Shown here piece after piece: positions 34,856 through 46,133 of a stretch of 64,000 nt of DNA. The notes below the pieces were generated by a model. It worked only from the letters and a program-made list of their open reading frames with translations. It ran no database searches and was not told the origin of the DNA. The translations under genes and the position numbers were made by a program. Position 1 is the first letter of the stretch. Each line of letters begins with the position of its first letter. Origin of the DNA: Bradyrhizobium sp. 138 (GTDB taxonomy: Bacteria > Pseudomonadota > Alphaproteobacteria > Rhizobiales > Xanthobacteraceae); NCBI RefSeq assembly GCF_023074075.1, contig NZ_JADPKT010000007.1:124001-188000 (forward strand), given 5' to 3'.

Positions 34856-35154
34856 GAAAGTCCTGGAAAACCTGATCTGGTGCGGTCTTGAGCGAGCGGA
34901 GCCGCAGAATGGGTTCGCCATGGCCATGGCGACCGGTCGGGCGCCACGCCGCGCCCCGACCGGGGCGCGACAATAGCGTTTTGTTATCCCGAAACAACCT
35001 CTTGCCCCCAGCCTTTTGCTTTCAGAGCGATCCGGCCGCGAACCCCGGAATTTGCAAGAAATACAGTTAAATCAGTCAGATAAAGACCTCTTTGAAACCA
35101 TCCCGGCAAATGCCTCGCGCGTCCGTGCAGGATGATCCCTCCGGGAATGCCTCG
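34856..35154. other. Spacer between DUF177 gene and plsX
   Basis: A 299-base spacer containing a strong palindrome at 34933-34963 (CCGGTCGGG with CCCGACCGG) and an AT-rich stretch near 35040-35090, a likely plsX promoter zone. No gene is supported here. The palindrome lacks a T run and may be only a repeat. Confidence 0.45.
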
Positions 35155-35724
35155 CTACTGGTCCTTCTTGTTGTCCTGAAGCGCCTTCAGCGCGGCGAAG
35201 GGATGGTCCTCCGGATCCGGGGCGGTGACCTCCGCCTCGAACACGGCCCCCTCCTTGCGGGGATAGGGGTCCACCGCCAGGAACAGGGCGTCGGTGGCGA
35301 TCCGTCCGAGGTCGATGATGCCGTTGATGATCGGCTCCGGCGGATCGATCACCTCCGGCGGCTCCTCATCGTCCTGCCCCTCCTCGATCAGGTCGGCCAT
35401 CTTCCGAACCTCGGCCTCGGGAGCGAACACCAGGTCCACCTCCTCCTTGATCTCGCTCTCGATCGGATCGAGGGTGACCACGCAGGTCTGGCCGATCCGG
35501 GCGCGAATGTGCCCCGTGACCTGGACCCGGCCGCCGCTCCTGGGCACGACGTCGAGGTCGGCCTGGGCGGATAGGACCTCCCGCAAGCCGCCGACCTCAG
35601 CGATGGCCTGCCGCTCGGCGGCGGTGGCCTCGAGCTTGCGATGCAGGCCGGTATCGGGGATCTGCGCGACGATGACGGGGGACCGCCAGGGATCAGGCCT
35701 GGATTCGGCATTCGATCGGCTCAT
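35155..35724 (-). CDS. DUF177/YceD family protein
   Basis: A 189-residue protein of the YceD (DUF177) family, which in many bacteria lies beside rpmF-plsX and has been linked to 23S rRNA accumulation. The diagnostic segment is QTCVVTLDPIESEIKEEVDL, near residue 95. The C-terminal third is strongly acidic (EEGQDDEEPPEV). Its ATG overlaps the stop of the upstream chaperone gene by four bases. The exact role is unproven. Confidence 0.85.
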   Translation of the reverse strand: MSRSNAESRPDPWRSPVIVAQIPDTGLHRKLEATAAERQAIAEVGGLREVLSAQADLDVVPRSGGRVQVTGHIRARIGQTCVVTLDPIESEIKEEVDLVFAPEAEVRKMADLIEEGQDDEEPPEVIDPPEPIINGIIDLGRIATDALFLAVDPYPRKEGAVFEAEVTAPDPEDHPFAALKALQDNKKDQ

Positions 35725-36272
35725 GGCGTGACATCCTCGGCAATCGCTGGAGGAAACCTGAAGGAGGCGCGCAGCAGCGTAGCCTCGTCGGTCCGGCCGA
35801 GATCGGCCTCACTGGCCCGGGCATAGGCCGCGAGCCGCTGCGCCCGGTCCAGGCCAGTCCCATTCAAGATATTCTTGCAGATCGCCGCTGCCAGGGCCTC
35901 GCCGCCGCCCTCCATGGCTTGGTCATAGGCCTGGACCCGGCCGTAGAAGGCCTCACCAAAAGCCCGCATCCGCTTCGGCACGGTCTGGTCGCCGATCCCC
36001 ATCTCGCGCAGATTGTCATCCATGTCCTCGCAGAAGCGGTCGAATAGCGCCTGGGACAGCTCAGTGGCGCCTTGAACCGTGCGCAGGCGGCGCAGCAGCA
36101 GCCACAGATGCAGCAGCAACAGGTCGAAACGCCCGTTAACCGTATCGGGCACGCCCAAGTCGCGGTAAAATATGGGTTCTCGCGCCTGCGTCACGATCAT
36201 GCCATAGATGGCTTCAATGGTGCCCGACGGGGTTAGCCGGGGTTTCCTGAAGTGATTGAACGGCCAAAGCAT
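35721..36272 (-). CDS. Ubiquinol-cytochrome c chaperone (CBP3-like)
   Basis: A 183-residue protein of the ubiquinol-cytochrome c chaperone family, required in mitochondria (Cbp3/UQCC1) for assembling the bc1 complex. Family features are the IYGMIVTQAREPIFY segment near residue 25 and LFDRFCEDMDDNLREMGIGD, followed by VPKRMRAFGEAFYGR. The bacterial role is inferred from homology. It is divergent from bamE and co-directed with the DUF177 gene through an ATGA overlap. Confidence 0.9.
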   Translation of the reverse strand: MLWPFNHFRKPRLTPSGTIEAIYGMIVTQAREPIFYRDLGVPDTVNGRFDLLLLHLWLLLRRLRTVQGATELSQALFDRFCEDMDDNLREMGIGDQTVPKRMRAFGEAFYGRVQAYDQAMEGGGEALAAAICKNILNGTGLDRAQRLAAYARASEADLGRTDEATLLRASFRFPPAIAEDVTP

Positions 36273-36370
36273 TGTGGTTTCCGCAAGCGGGCGCGCGCGA
36301 GTTGCATTCAGACGCCCTGCCCGGTACTTCAGCGCCTCGCGCGACGCAAGGGGACGGAATCAGTTCCGCT

Positions 36371-36856
36371 ATGACCACAACGATTGAGACCAGCCTGCGC
36401 GCAGGTAAGCGGCGCGGCCTTCATGCACGCTGGCGCGGCTTGCGCATGCTCGCGGCCGTCACCCTGATCGGCGCGGCGCTCGCGGGCTGCACCGGCGAGC
36501 AATTCCAGAAGGGCTACATCCTGCCGCCCGGCGCGCTCGAGCAGATCCCGATCGGCGCGAGCCAGGATCAGGTGCTGATCGTGATGGGCACCCCCTCGAC
36601 GGTCGCGACCCTCGACGGTGAAGTGTTCTATTACATCTCGCAGCGCTCGGAGCGCGCGGTCGCCTTCATGAACCAGAAGGTGGTCGACCAGCGCGTGATC
36701 GCGATCTATTTCGACAAAACCCGGCGCGTGCGCCGGCTGGCGAATTACGGCCTGCAGGATGGCAAGATCTTCGACTTCATCAGCCGCACTACGCCGACGT
36801 CGGGCCAGGAGATGAGCTACCTCACGCCGCTGTTCAAGCTGCTCAGCTTCAACTGA
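36371..36856 (+). CDS. bamE: Outer membrane assembly factor BamE (lipoprotein)
   Basis: A 161-residue SmpA/OmlA-domain lipoprotein, part of the BAM complex that inserts beta-barrel proteins. A basic N-tail (residues 1-23) precedes the signal helix and lipobox LAGC, with the acylated cysteine near residue 41. The domain has the QIPIGASQDQVLIVMGTPS motif of BamE. The C-terminal part includes IAIYFDKTRRVRRLANYGLQDG. Start 36371 is chosen so the signal lies at the N-terminus. It is divergent from the bc1 chaperone gene, as in other rhizobia. Confidence 0.88.
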   Translation: MTTTIETSLRAGKRRGLHARWRGLRMLAAVTLIGAALAGCTGEQFQKGYILPPGALEQIPIGASQDQVLIVMGTPSTVATLDGEVFYYISQRSERAVAFMNQKVVDQRVIAIYFDKTRRVRRLANYGLQDGKIFDFISRTTPTSGQEMSYLTPLFKLLSFN

Positions 36857-37064
36857 GCAGAGCGTTCTCGAGCGAAGTGGACGGGCTCGCGTCAAGAAGC
36901 GCGTCGAACAAGCTAGAAGCCCGTTTCAATTCCACCGGAAGGTAAATGGCTCTCACCTGCGGCGTCGTGCCACCCTTCGCACGGCCTTTGCCGTGGCGTG
37001 CGACTTGCCGCCGCAAGCCAGGTTCCCTACGCTCCCTCCAAAGCAAGAAGCTGGGAGTGGATTC

Positions 37065-38078
37065 GTGTCCAAGAAACTTCAGAACACTTTGTTGTCCCGC
37101 CGTCGCGTGCTTACCGGTGCTGCCGGCCTTACGGCCGCAGCGATCCTGCCGCGTTCGAGCCTTGCCGACTGGAAGCCCACCGAGAATGTTCGTCTCGTCG
37201 TGCCGGCCGCGGCCGGCGGCTCGACCGACGTGATGGGCCGGCTCCTGGCCGCGCATCTGCAAACCGCCTGGGGCCAGTCGGCCGTCGTGGAAAACCGCTC
37301 GGGCGGCGGCGGCACCATCGGCACCGCCGAAGTGGTCCGCGCCAAGCCTGATGGCCACACCATCCTGGTCGGTAATCCCGGTCCGAACGCGATCGCCTAC
37401 AGCATCTTCAAGAACCTTACCTACAAGCCGGACCAGCTTCAGCCTGTGACCAACATGATCCGGATTCCGAACATCGTCTCGGCGCATCCGAAGACCGGCA
37501 TCAAGTCGATCGCCGAGCTGATTGCCTATCTCAAGGCCAATCCGGACAAGCTCAGCTACGCCTCCTCCGGCGTCGGCCAGAGCCCTCACCTCACCGGCGC
37601 CTGGTTTCTTCAGCTCACCGGACTGAAGATGACCCACATTCCGTTCCGCGGCGCTGGCCCGGCGCTTCAAGCCGCGCTCGCCGGCGACATCCAGATCCTG
37701 TTCGACAATCTCTATCCGAGCCTGCCGCAGGTGCAGAGCGGCACGCTCAACGGTCTGTGTGTCACCACCACCGAGCGCAGCGAGCTCGCGCCGAACCTGC
37801 CGACCATGCGCGAGAGCGCGCCGGAGCTGGCGAATTTCGATGTCTCGTCCTGGTTCTCGGTTTTCCTGCCGAAGGGCGTCTCACCCGAGATGCTCAACGC
37901 ACTCAATCTCCAGGTGAAGGCGATGCTGGAGCGCGACGACGTCAAGAAGCAGATCGCCGCCATGGGCGCCCGCGCCGACTACGGCACGCCCCAGCAATTC
38001 GCCGCCTTCGTGGACGCCGAGACGAAGAAATTCGCCGGCATCATCCAGAAGGAAGGGCTGCAGATGGACGTGCAGTAG
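37065..38078 (+). CDS. Bug-type tripartite tricarboxylate receptor protein
   Basis: A 337-residue periplasmic solute-binding protein of the TctC/Bug family. A Tat-like signal is suggested (two arginines in LSRRRVLTGAAGLTAAA, near residues 9-12). The mature part has VRLVVPAAAGGSTDVMGRLLA and a GGGGTIGTAEV loop typical of the family. The start is GTG at 37065, preceded by CTGGGAG; an earlier ATG would disrupt the signal peptide. No tctA/tctB permease genes are adjacent, so it is an orphan receptor, as is common in this family. The ligand is unknown (a carboxylate is likely). Confidence 0.86.
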   Translation: MSKKLQNTLLSRRRVLTGAAGLTAAAILPRSSLADWKPTENVRLVVPAAAGGSTDVMGRLLAAHLQTAWGQSAVVENRSGGGGTIGTAEVVRAKPDGHTILVGNPGPNAIAYSIFKNLTYKPDQLQPVTNMIRIPNIVSAHPKTGIKSIAELIAYLKANPDKLSYASSGVGQSPHLTGAWFLQLTGLKMTHIPFRGAGPALQAALAGDIQILFDNLYPSLPQVQSGTLNGLCVTTTERSELAPNLPTMRESAPELANFDVSSWFSVFLPKGVSPEMLNALNLQVKAMLERDDVKKQIAAMGARADYGTPQQFAAFVDAETKKFAGIIQKEGLQMDVQ

Positions 38079-38094
38079 CGGAACGGCCACGATC

Positions 38095-38177
38095 CGTAGG
38101 GCGGATTAGCGCAGCGTAATCCGCCGATTGCTACGGGACGTAAGGTGGCGGATTACGCTGCGCTAATCCGCCCTACG
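38095..38177. repeat. Inverted repeat CGTAGGGCGGATTAGCGCAGCG
   Basis: Arms CGTAGGGCGGATTAGCGCAGCG and its complement (ending CCGCCCTACG at 38177) enclose a short loop with an extra GTAATCCGCC/GGCGGATTAC pair. It is related in layout to the group A repeats but has a different core. It follows the Bug-type gene. Confidence 0.85.
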
Positions 38178-38320
38178 CAGTTTTTATTGTCCCGATCGGC
38201 CAGCTCTCCGGCACAACTGTGCTGCCGATGGCGCGAAACTCGCATCGGCCGGCCCAAATGTCTCTTGACTTAGAGTGCGCTCGAACTCGTAGTTTCCGCG
38301 CGTCGTGATGAGAGACAGGT

Positions 38321-38749
38321 ATGAAGATCGGCGAACTCGCCAAGCGTTCCGGACTGACGGCCCATACGATCCGCTACTACGAGCGGATCGGACTGTTGCC
38401 TTACGCGGACCGGGATCGATCCAGCCGACGTGACTACGACGCCTCGATCCTTGCCTGGATCGAGTTTCTCGGCCGCCTCAAGACAACCGGCATGCCGATC
38501 CGGCACATGCTGCTCTACGCGGATCTCCGGGATCGCGGCAGCGGCACCGAGGCCGAGCGGCGCGCGCTGCTGGAGCGGCACCGCGAAAGCGTGCGGGCCC
38601 ACGTCGACGAGCTCAATGCCTGTCTTCTCGTCCTCGACACCAAGATCGGCGGTTATGCCGAAACGGAACAGAGGATGAAAGACTATGACGCAACACTTCC
38701 TGAACGCCGGCGAAAGCCGGTTGGAGCGCGGTCGGCGCGCACTCGCTGA
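38321..38749 (+). CDS. MerR-family transcriptional regulator
   Basis: A 142-residue regulator with the MerR helix-turn-helix MKIGELAKRSGLTAHTIRYY and ERIGLLPYADRDRSSRRDY at the N-terminus, followed by a coiled-coil dimerisation helix (LLERHRESVRAHVDELNA). The C-terminus is very basic (PERRRKPVGARSARTR) and lies in the 65-base overlap with the next gene. It probably controls the overlapping carboxymuconolactone decarboxylase-like gene. No metal-binding cysteine pair is seen at the usual effector site. Confidence 0.85.
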   Translation: MKIGELAKRSGLTAHTIRYYERIGLLPYADRDRSSRRDYDASILAWIEFLGRLKTTGMPIRHMLLYADLRDRGSGTEAERRALLERHRESVRAHVDELNACLLVLDTKIGGYAETEQRMKDYDATLPERRRKPVGARSARTR

Positions 38750-39104
38750 GATCGACGGAGAGGCCGGCCATAAGGTCGTGGCGGCGCTTGGTGACATCGC
38801 CCCAGACTTCGCCACCTATGTATTCGAATTTCCATTTGGCGACATCTACTCACGGCCCGGGCTCGACCTCCGTTCGCGGGAAATCGCAACGATCGCAGCT
38901 CTTGCGGCCATGGGAAACGCCACACCTCAGCTCAAGGTGCATATCGAGGCAGGTCTGAATGTCGGGCTCGCCCGAGAGGAGATTATCGAGATCCTCATGC
39001 AGATGGCCGTCTATGCCGGCTTCCCGGCTGCCGTCAACGGCCTGTTCGCAGCGAAGGAGGTATTCGCGCAAAGAGCCGAGGGCGGATCGGAGTCGAAAGC
39101 CTGA
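38685..39104 (+). CDS. Carboxymuconolactone decarboxylase family protein
   Basis: A 139-residue protein of the CMD/AhpD-like family. The typical core SREIATIAALAAMGNATPQLK is followed by HIEAGLNVGLAREEIIEILMQMAVYAGFPAAVNGL. There is no CxxC pair, so it is not an AhpD-type peroxidase partner and is nearer the PcaC-like or uncharacterised branch. Its ATG lies 65 bases inside the merR gene, so the two are translated in different frames and are probably coupled. The substrate is unknown. Confidence 0.85.
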   Translation: MTQHFLNAGESRLERGRRALAEIDGEAGHKVVAALGDIAPDFATYVFEFPFGDIYSRPGLDLRSREIATIAALAAMGNATPQLKVHIEAGLNVGLAREEIIEILMQMAVYAGFPAAVNGLFAAKEVFAQRAEGGSESKA

Positions 39105-39162
39105 GGCTCGGCCATCGAAAGCTTGGCGAAGGCGGAAGCAATCCAGACTGTTCCTGCGGAAA

Positions 39163-39205
39163 GACCCCTGGATTGCTTCGTCACAAGAGCTCCTCGCAAT
39201 GACGT
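39163..39205. repeat. Partial dispersed repeat (GGATTGCTTCGTCACAAGAG type)
   Basis: A short sequence ending CTCCTCGCAATGACG, of a form frequent in rhizobial intergenic repeats. It lies between the CMD gene and the hppA terminator, and only one arm is well preserved (GGATTGC and a nearby GCAATCC at 39139). Confidence 0.45.
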
Positions 39206-39234
39206 GGTGAGAGCGTCTGTCCCACCCAAACAAA

Positions 39235-39260
39235 AACCCCGCGGCTCGCACCGCGGGGTT
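39235..39260 (-). terminator. Terminator of hppA
   Basis: Ten-base stem (AACCCCGCGG, 39235-39244, with CCGCGGGGTT, 39251-39260), loop of six, with a U run on the minus strand. It lies about 25 bases past the hppA stop. Confidence 0.82.
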
Positions 39261-39282
39261 TGTCTTGTGTCGTCGACGGCGC

Positions 39283-41403
<2,121 letters not shown>

Positions 41404-41486
41404 GTGATTTTTGCCTCAGATCCTTGATGTACCCCCGGCGCCTTTTGTTGTCCGTCGTGCGGTGCGGCGCCTTGATTTCGAACAAA

Positions 41487-41512
41487 GCCGCCCCTTGCCC
41501 AAAAGGGGCGGC
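41487..41512 (-). terminator. Hairpin between thiL and hppA, possible terminator
   Basis: A ten-base stem (GCCGCCCCTT, 41487-41496, with AAGGGGCGGC, 41503-41512), loop of six, lies 127 bases downstream of the thiL stop. The T tract on the minus strand is short (CTTTG), so termination strength is uncertain. Confidence 0.45.
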
Positions 41513-41638
41513 CTCAGTCGATCTGAAGCTTGCCAAAATCAAATTGAGGGTGCAACGCCGGATAAGGCCGAAAACGCCGATCTCGGCAGGTATTTAGCAG
41601 CACGTGCCGAGAACCAGGATGCCGGTTTGGAGCAATTC

Positions 41639-42640
41639 CTAGAAGTGGCTGTAGGACAGCCGCTCCAGGGCCAATTCCTGGCCATGTCCGTCCAGGAAGC
41701 GCGGCGTCTCATTCCCCGCGACGATGGTGCCGATCGCCGTGACGACAAGACCGGCCGCCCGCCCCGCGGCAATCAGTGCATCGGCTTGCGCCGGCGGCAC
41801 GGTGCACAGCACCTCGTAATCGTCGCCCCCAGCAAGCAGCGTCTCGACGCAAACGATTTTGCGGGCGATCAGGCCCGCCGCCGCGGCCGAGAGCGGCACG
41901 CTTGCCACGTCGACCGTGGCCGAGACCCCCGACGCTGCGCAGAGTTTCACCAGATCGCCGGCAAGCCCGTCGGAGACGTCCATCGCGGCGGTCGCATGAT
42001 CGCGCACGGCCTGCGCCAGCACATTGCGCGGCTGCGGCACGCGATAGCGCGAGATCAGGGCGTCCCTTGCTGCGGGATTGGTCGCGAGCGCTGCCGCAGC
42101 GGCGCCGCCTGTGAGCACGTCGAGGCCGAGCGCAGCATCGCCGATCGTACCCGTCACCAGGATACGATCGCCTGCCCTCGCGCCGGTGCGGCCGACCATC
42201 CGCCCCTGCGGCACGCGGCCGAAGGCGGTGATCGAGATCATCTGCGGGCCCGGCGTCGAAACCGTGTCGCCGCCGAGCAGCGGACAAGCGAATTCTCTTG
42301 CGTCCTCGCCCAGCGCGTCCGCGAACGGCCGCAGCCAGGCATCCTCCTTGCTGCGCAGCGCCAGCGTCAGTACGAAGCCGGCAGGCACCGCGCCCTTGGC
42401 GGCGAGATCGGACAGGTTCACCCGCAGCGCCTTGCGCGCGATGGTGTCAGGGGGGTCATCGGCAAGATAGTGCACGCCCTCGACGACGGCGTCGGTGGTG
42501 ACGACGATGTCGTCGCCGGATGAGGACAGCACCGCAGCGTCATCGACCAGACCGAGCGCGCCGGGATCAGTCGCCAGCGGCTTGAAATAGCGCGCGATGA
42601 GGGAGTCTTCGGGGGAGCTCTGTCTTTGGCCCTGTGTCAT
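41639..42640 (-). CDS. thiL: Thiamine-monophosphate kinase
   Basis: ATP-dependent enzyme forming thiamine diphosphate from the monophosphate. The 333-residue protein belongs to the PurM/AIRS-like superfamily. Typical motifs are GLVDDAAVL near residue 30, VVTTDAVVEGVHY near 48, GDTVSTPGPQM and DVSDGLAGDLVKLC. Start 42640 is used; a longer frame would add 13 low-quality residues. An intergenic inverted repeat separates it from nusB, so it may be expressed at a lower level than the upstream riboflavin genes. Confidence 0.93.
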   Translation of the reverse strand: MTQGQRQSSPEDSLIARYFKPLATDPGALGLVDDAAVLSSSGDDIVVTTDAVVEGVHYLADDPPDTIARKALRVNLSDLAAKGAVPAGFVLTLALRSKEDAWLRPFADALGEDAREFACPLLGGDTVSTPGPQMISITAFGRVPQGRMVGRTGARAGDRILVTGTIGDAALGLDVLTGGAAAAALATNPAARDALISRYRVPQPRNVLAQAVRDHATAAMDVSDGLAGDLVKLCAASGVSATVDVASVPLSAAAAGLIARKIVCVETLLAGGDDYEVLCTVPPAQADALIAAGRAAGLVVTAIGTIVAGNETPRFLDGHGQELALERLSYSHF

Positions 42641-42650
42641 AGCAGAAGAC

Positions 42651-42797
42651 CCGTCATCCCTGCGCGATGGCGAAGCCATCGTCGCTGGAGGTGCGAGCCC
42701 TTGCGAGCCTCGAAGGATGCACGGCCGAGGTACACCTTCAGTGCCACGCCGTCGTCCTTCGAGGCCTTCGCTTCGCTACGGCACCTCAGGATGACGG
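42651..42797. repeat. Intergenic inverted repeat, group B copy 2
   Basis: The outer arms CCGTCATCC/GGATGACGG and inner arms (GAGGTGCGAGCCCTTGCGAG, 42688 onward, with its counterpart ending CACCTC) both carry the TCGAAGGA element, giving a long two-stage hairpin. It lies between nusB and thiL. Confidence 0.8.
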
Positions 42798-42822
42798 CTA
42801 CCGCACGGGCCATCGACTGATC

Positions 42823-43320
42823 CTACCCCCGCCCGAACTCGTCACCGCGAAACTGGCGACCGATCTGGTCGAGCACGGCGTTGACCAGGCCGGTCTCCTC
42901 GCGGTCGACGAAGGCGTTGGCGACGTCGACATATTCGGAGACGACGACGCGGCCCGGCACGTCCTTGCGGTGCTCCAATTCGTAAGCCCCGGCCCGCAGC
43001 ACCGCGCGCAGGATCGCCTCGATCCGCTTCAACGGCCAGCCCTTCGACAGCGCCTCGTCGATCAGCGGATCCAGCTTCTTCTGGTCGCGCACGACACCCG
43101 AGACGACGTCACGGAAGAACGCGGCTTCCGCCGGCAGATAAGTGTCGCCCTCGACCTCGTTGCCGAGCCAATGGCTTTCGAACTCGGCGAAGATGTCGTT
43201 GATGCCGGCGCCCGCGATATCCATCTGGTACAGCGCCTGCACGGCCGCGAGCCGCGCCGCACCGCGTCGGTTCGCCTTCTTCTCGTTAAGCCCCGCCGGC
43301 TTTTTGATATTGTCGGCCAT
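42823..43320 (-). CDS. nusB: Transcription antitermination factor NusB
   Basis: A 165-residue RNA-binding protein acting with NusE (S10) at boxA sites in rRNA operons. It starts MADNIKKPAGLNEKKANRRG, followed by the NusB core AARLAAVQALYQMDIAGAG and the C-terminal VPGRVVVSEYVDVANAFVDREE. The longer frame upstream overlaps ribH and is not used. It follows ribH by four bases, the conserved ribH-nusB coupling of proteobacteria. Confidence 0.95.
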   Translation of the reverse strand: MADNIKKPAGLNEKKANRRGAARLAAVQALYQMDIAGAGINDIFAEFESHWLGNEVEGDTYLPAEAAFFRDVVSGVVRDQKKLDPLIDEALSKGWPLKRIEAILRAVLRAGAYELEHRKDVPGRVVVSEYVDVANAFVDREETGLVNAVLDQIGRQFRGDEFGRG

Positions 43321-43324
43321 GGCG

Positions 43325-43819
43325 TTAGGCCTGCGCCAGACGGCGTTTGATGCGCAGCATCGCAAGCGCCGCGCGCGCGGCATCGCCGCCCTTGTTGAGC
43401 TCGCTGGCGCGCGCCCGCGCCCAGGCCTGGTCCTCATTGTTGACGGTGAGGATGCCGTTGCCGAGCGGCAGTTTTCGCGAGACCGCAAGATCCATCAGAG
43501 CGCGCGAGGATTCCTGCGACACGATCTCGAAATGAATGGTGTCGCCGCGGATGACGCAGCCGAGCGCGATCACGGCGTCATAGGGCTTGCCGTGCGCCGC
43601 CGCGGCATCGACCGCGATGGCCACCGCCGCCGGGATCTCCAGCGCGCCGGGAACCGTGAGGACATCATGCGTCAGGCCGGCCGCCTTCAGCTCCGCCACT
43701 GCGCCGTCCAGCAGCGCGTCCTGGAGATCGTCATAGAACCGCGCCTCGACAATCAGCGCGCGCGCGCCGGAAATGTCGGTCTGGTCCTTCAGGGGTGCGC
43801 GCCGCGCGTCTGCCATCAT
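43325..43819 (-). CDS. ribH: 6,7-dimethyl-8-ribityllumazine synthase
   Basis: Riboflavin pathway enzyme condensing 5-amino-6-ribitylaminouracil with 3,4-dihydroxy-2-butanone 4-phosphate. The 164-residue protein has the PGALEIP substrate loop near residue 58, [16 protein letters not shown] with the catalytic His near 97, and [16 protein letters not shown] near 121. It is translated from MMADARRA. It lies 59 bases after ribE and is part of the ribD-ribE-ribH-nusB unit. Confidence 0.96.
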   Translation of the reverse strand: MMADARRAPLKDQTDISGARALIVEARFYDDLQDALLDGAVAELKAAGLTHDVLTVPGALEIPAAVAIAVDAAAAHGKPYDAVIALGCVIRGDTIHFEIVSQESSRALMDLAVSRKLPLGNGILTVNNEDQAWARARASELNKGGDAARAALAMLRIKRRLAQA

Positions 43820-43878
43820 TAAGATCCGTTCTAGAGGTTGGCGCGTTATGTAGTCGCCGCAGGCACGTAAGCCAAGTT

Positions 43879-44490
43879 TTAAACCGTCATTTCCGTCAGC
43901 CGCGCCGCGTAGCGGGCCATCAGATCGACCTCGATATTGACCTCGTCCCCCGCCTTCCAGCCGCCGATCGTGGTCACCGTCAGGGTGTGCGGGATGATCA
44001 GCACCGAAAAGGTCACGTCCTTGACCGTATTGACCGTCAGCGAGACGCCGTCGAGCGTGATCGAGCCCTTGGTGGCGATGAACCGGGCCAGCTCCCGCGT
44101 GGTCGCGAGCTCGAACCGCGCCATGTCGGGCAGGTCCTCGCGGCTGACGAGCGTGGCAATGCCGTCGGCGTGGCCGGCGACGATATGCCCGCCGAGCTCA
44201 TCGCCGATCTTCAGCGCACGCTCGAGGTTGAGGCGCGTGCCGACCTTCCAATGCTTGGCCGTCGTCAGCGCCAGCGTCTCGGCGGCGGCATCGACGTCGA
44301 ACCAGGTTTTGCCGTTCGCAACGCCCGAAGCGACCACCGTGAGGCAGACGCCGTTGCAGGCGATCGAGGCGCCGTCGGCAATGGTGGTCTGATCGTAGCG
44401 GCAGGCGATGCGCAGCCGGTGCAACTGCCCCTGCGCGGTCGGCGTGAAGCCGACGATCTCGCCGATATCGGTGACAATGCCGGTGAACAT
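43879..44490 (-). CDS. ribE: Riboflavin synthase subunit alpha
   Basis: Dismutates two 6,7-dimethyl-8-ribityllumazine molecules to riboflavin. The 203-residue protein starts [12 protein letters not shown], the invariant N-terminus. It has two lumazine-binding repeats: [20 protein letters not shown] in the first and [13 protein letters not shown] in the second. It overlaps the ribD stop by one base (TAATG). No FMN riboswitch was seen upstream in the operon. Confidence 0.96.
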   Translation of the reverse strand: MFTGIVTDIGEIVGFTPTAQGQLHRLRIACRYDQTTIADGASIACNGVCLTVVASGVANGKTWFDVDAAAETLALTTAKHWKVGTRLNLERALKIGDELGGHIVAGHADGIATLVSREDLPDMARFELATTRELARFIATKGSITLDGVSLTVNTVKDVTFSVLIIPHTLTVTTIGGWKAGDEVNIEVDLMARYAARLTEMTV

Positions 44491-45638
44491 TACGCGCGCT
44501 CGTAAATGGTGAGAGTATCCTTGCCGAATGTCTCGCTAGCATGAACCTTGTAGGCCTGCGACTGCGTGATTTTCGACAGGGGCAATGCATCGAGCGCATC
44601 GACGCCGCCAGAGCCCACCGCTTCCGCCCCGCGGAACAGCCAGATCTCGTCGACGAGGTCGGTCGCGACGAACGAGGACGCAACGCGGCTGCCGCCCTCG
44701 ACCATCAGCCGCGTGATGCCCTTCCCGGCCAGCGCATGCAGCACGGCCGGAAGGTCCAGCCCCGAGACATTTGCCGGCGGGACGCGGATCACTTGCGCAC
44801 CGGTCGCACCGAGACGCGTCGCTGCTGCGGCTTCCGCAAGGTCAGACCCCACGACCCAGAGCGGCGTCTCGCGCGCGGAGCCTATGAGCCTGCTCGCGCC
44901 GGGAATCCGCAGGCTCTGATCGAGCACCACGCGCACCGGCGAGCGCGCCGCCATGCCCGGCAGGCGGCAGGTGAGCAGCGGATCGTCCGCCAGCACCGTG
45001 CCGATGCCGACCAGGATCGCATCGCTCTGGGCGCGGAGCAGATGCACGCGATTGCGCACAGCTTCGCCGGTGATCGCAACCGGCTTGCCGCCGGCGACGC
45101 CGATCTTGCCGTCGGGCGACACCGCGAGCTTCAGGATCACATGCGGACGCTTGTCCCGGATACGGCGGAAGTGCCCGGCATGGTCGAATGCGGCTTCGGC
45201 CGCGCACGTTCCCACGTCTACTGTGATGCCGGCGGCGCGCAGCCGCGCATGACCCTGGCCCGCGACTTCAGGATTGGGATCCTCGATCGCCGCGACCACC
45301 CGCTTGATGCCCGCCGCGATCACCGCATCGGCGCAAGGCGGCGACTTGCCGAAATGCGAGCACGGCTCCAGCGTGACATAGAGCGTGGCGCCGCGCGCCG
45401 CCTCGCCTGCGCGCAGCAAGGCCTCGGGCTCGCCATGTGGCCGCCCGCCGGGCTGGGTCCAACCGCGGCCGACGATGACCCCGTCCTTGACGATGACCGC
45501 GCCGACGGCCGGATTGGGCCAGGTACGTCCCTGCCCGCGCTTACCCAGCGCCAGCGCGAGCTGCATGAAACGATGATCGGCGTCCCTGGCCTCACGGGCC
45601 TTCTGCGCGAACTGGTCTTCCAGGATGCGGAAGATCAT
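44490..45638 (-). CDS. ribD: Bifunctional riboflavin deaminase/reductase RibD
   Basis: Catalyses deamination and then reduction of the pyrimidine intermediate of riboflavin synthesis. The N-terminal deaminase (residues 20-150) has the zinc motifs PHGEPEALL and [18 protein letters not shown]. The C-terminal reductase (about 165-380) has [31 protein letters not shown] and GGSRVASSF. At 382 residues it is of normal length. It overlaps nrdR by four bases (ATGA) and ribE by one, indicating a tightly coupled operon. Confidence 0.95.
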   Translation of the reverse strand: MIFRILEDQFAQKAREARDADHRFMQLALALGKRGQGRTWPNPAVGAVIVKDGVIVGRGWTQPGGRPHGEPEALLRAGEAARGATLYVTLEPCSHFGKSPPCADAVIAAGIKRVVAAIEDPNPEVAGQGHARLRAAGITVDVGTCAAEAAFDHAGHFRRIRDKRPHVILKLAVSPDGKIGVAGGKPVAITGEAVRNRVHLLRAQSDAILVGIGTVLADDPLLTCRLPGMAARSPVRVVLDQSLRIPGASRLIGSARETPLWVVGSDLAEAAAATRLGATGAQVIRVPPANVSGLDLPAVLHALAGKGITRLMVEGGSRVASSFVATDLVDEIWLFRGAEAVGSGGVDALDALPLSKITQSQAYKVHASETFGKDTLTIYERA

Positions 45639-46117
45639 TTGCGGATCGCGGCGAGCCGCGCTTCCTCCTCGCCGGAGAGCTCGCCGAGCACGTCGGCGAA
45701 ATCCTTGGCCTCGCGGAAATTGCGATAGACCGAGGCGAAGCGAACATAGGCGACGTCGTCGAGCGTGCGCAGATGCTCCATCACGGTCTCGCCGATCACC
45801 TCGGAGGAGATCTCGGCCTCGCCCCCGGTCTCGAGCTCGCGCACGATGGTGGAGACCATCTTCTCCACCCTTTCCGGCTCGACCTGCCGCTTGCGCAAGG
45901 AGATCTGCACCGAGCGCATCAGCTTGTCACGGTCGAACGGCACGCGGCGGCCGTTGCGCTTGATCACGGTGAGTTCGCGCAGCTGCACGCGCTCGAAGGT
46001 GGTGAAACGGAAATTGCAGGCGACGCACACGCGCCGCCTGCGGATCACGGAAGAGTCCTCGGTCGGACGCGAGTCCTTTACCTGCGTATCGAGACTGTTG
46101 CAGTTCGGGCAGCGCAT
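45635..46117 (-). CDS. nrdR: Transcriptional repressor NrdR
   Basis: A 160-residue repressor of ribonucleotide reductase genes. The N-terminal zinc ribbon has two CxxC pairs (RCPNCNS and CVACNFR), followed by the FTTFERVQL motif and the ATP-cone domain, including [16 protein letters not shown]. It binds NrdR boxes and senses ATP/dATP. It follows glyA by 16 bases and precedes ribD with an ATGA overlap, the conserved glyA-nrdR-ribD order. Confidence 0.97.
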   Translation of the reverse strand: MRCPNCNSLDTQVKDSRPTEDSSVIRRRRVCVACNFRFTTFERVQLRELTVIKRNGRRVPFDRDKLMRSVQISLRKRQVEPERVEKMVSTIVRELETGGEAEISSEVIGETVMEHLRTLDDVAYVRFASVYRNFREAKDFADVLGELSGEEEARLAAIRK

Positions 46118-46133
46118 CCGCGTGGGCCTAGCC

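Noticed and set aside
43820..46117. FMN riboswitch expected before riboflavin genes
   Set aside because: The genes are packed with overlaps from nrdR through ribE, and the 59-base ribE-ribH gap is too short. No RFN-type conserved sequence was seen.
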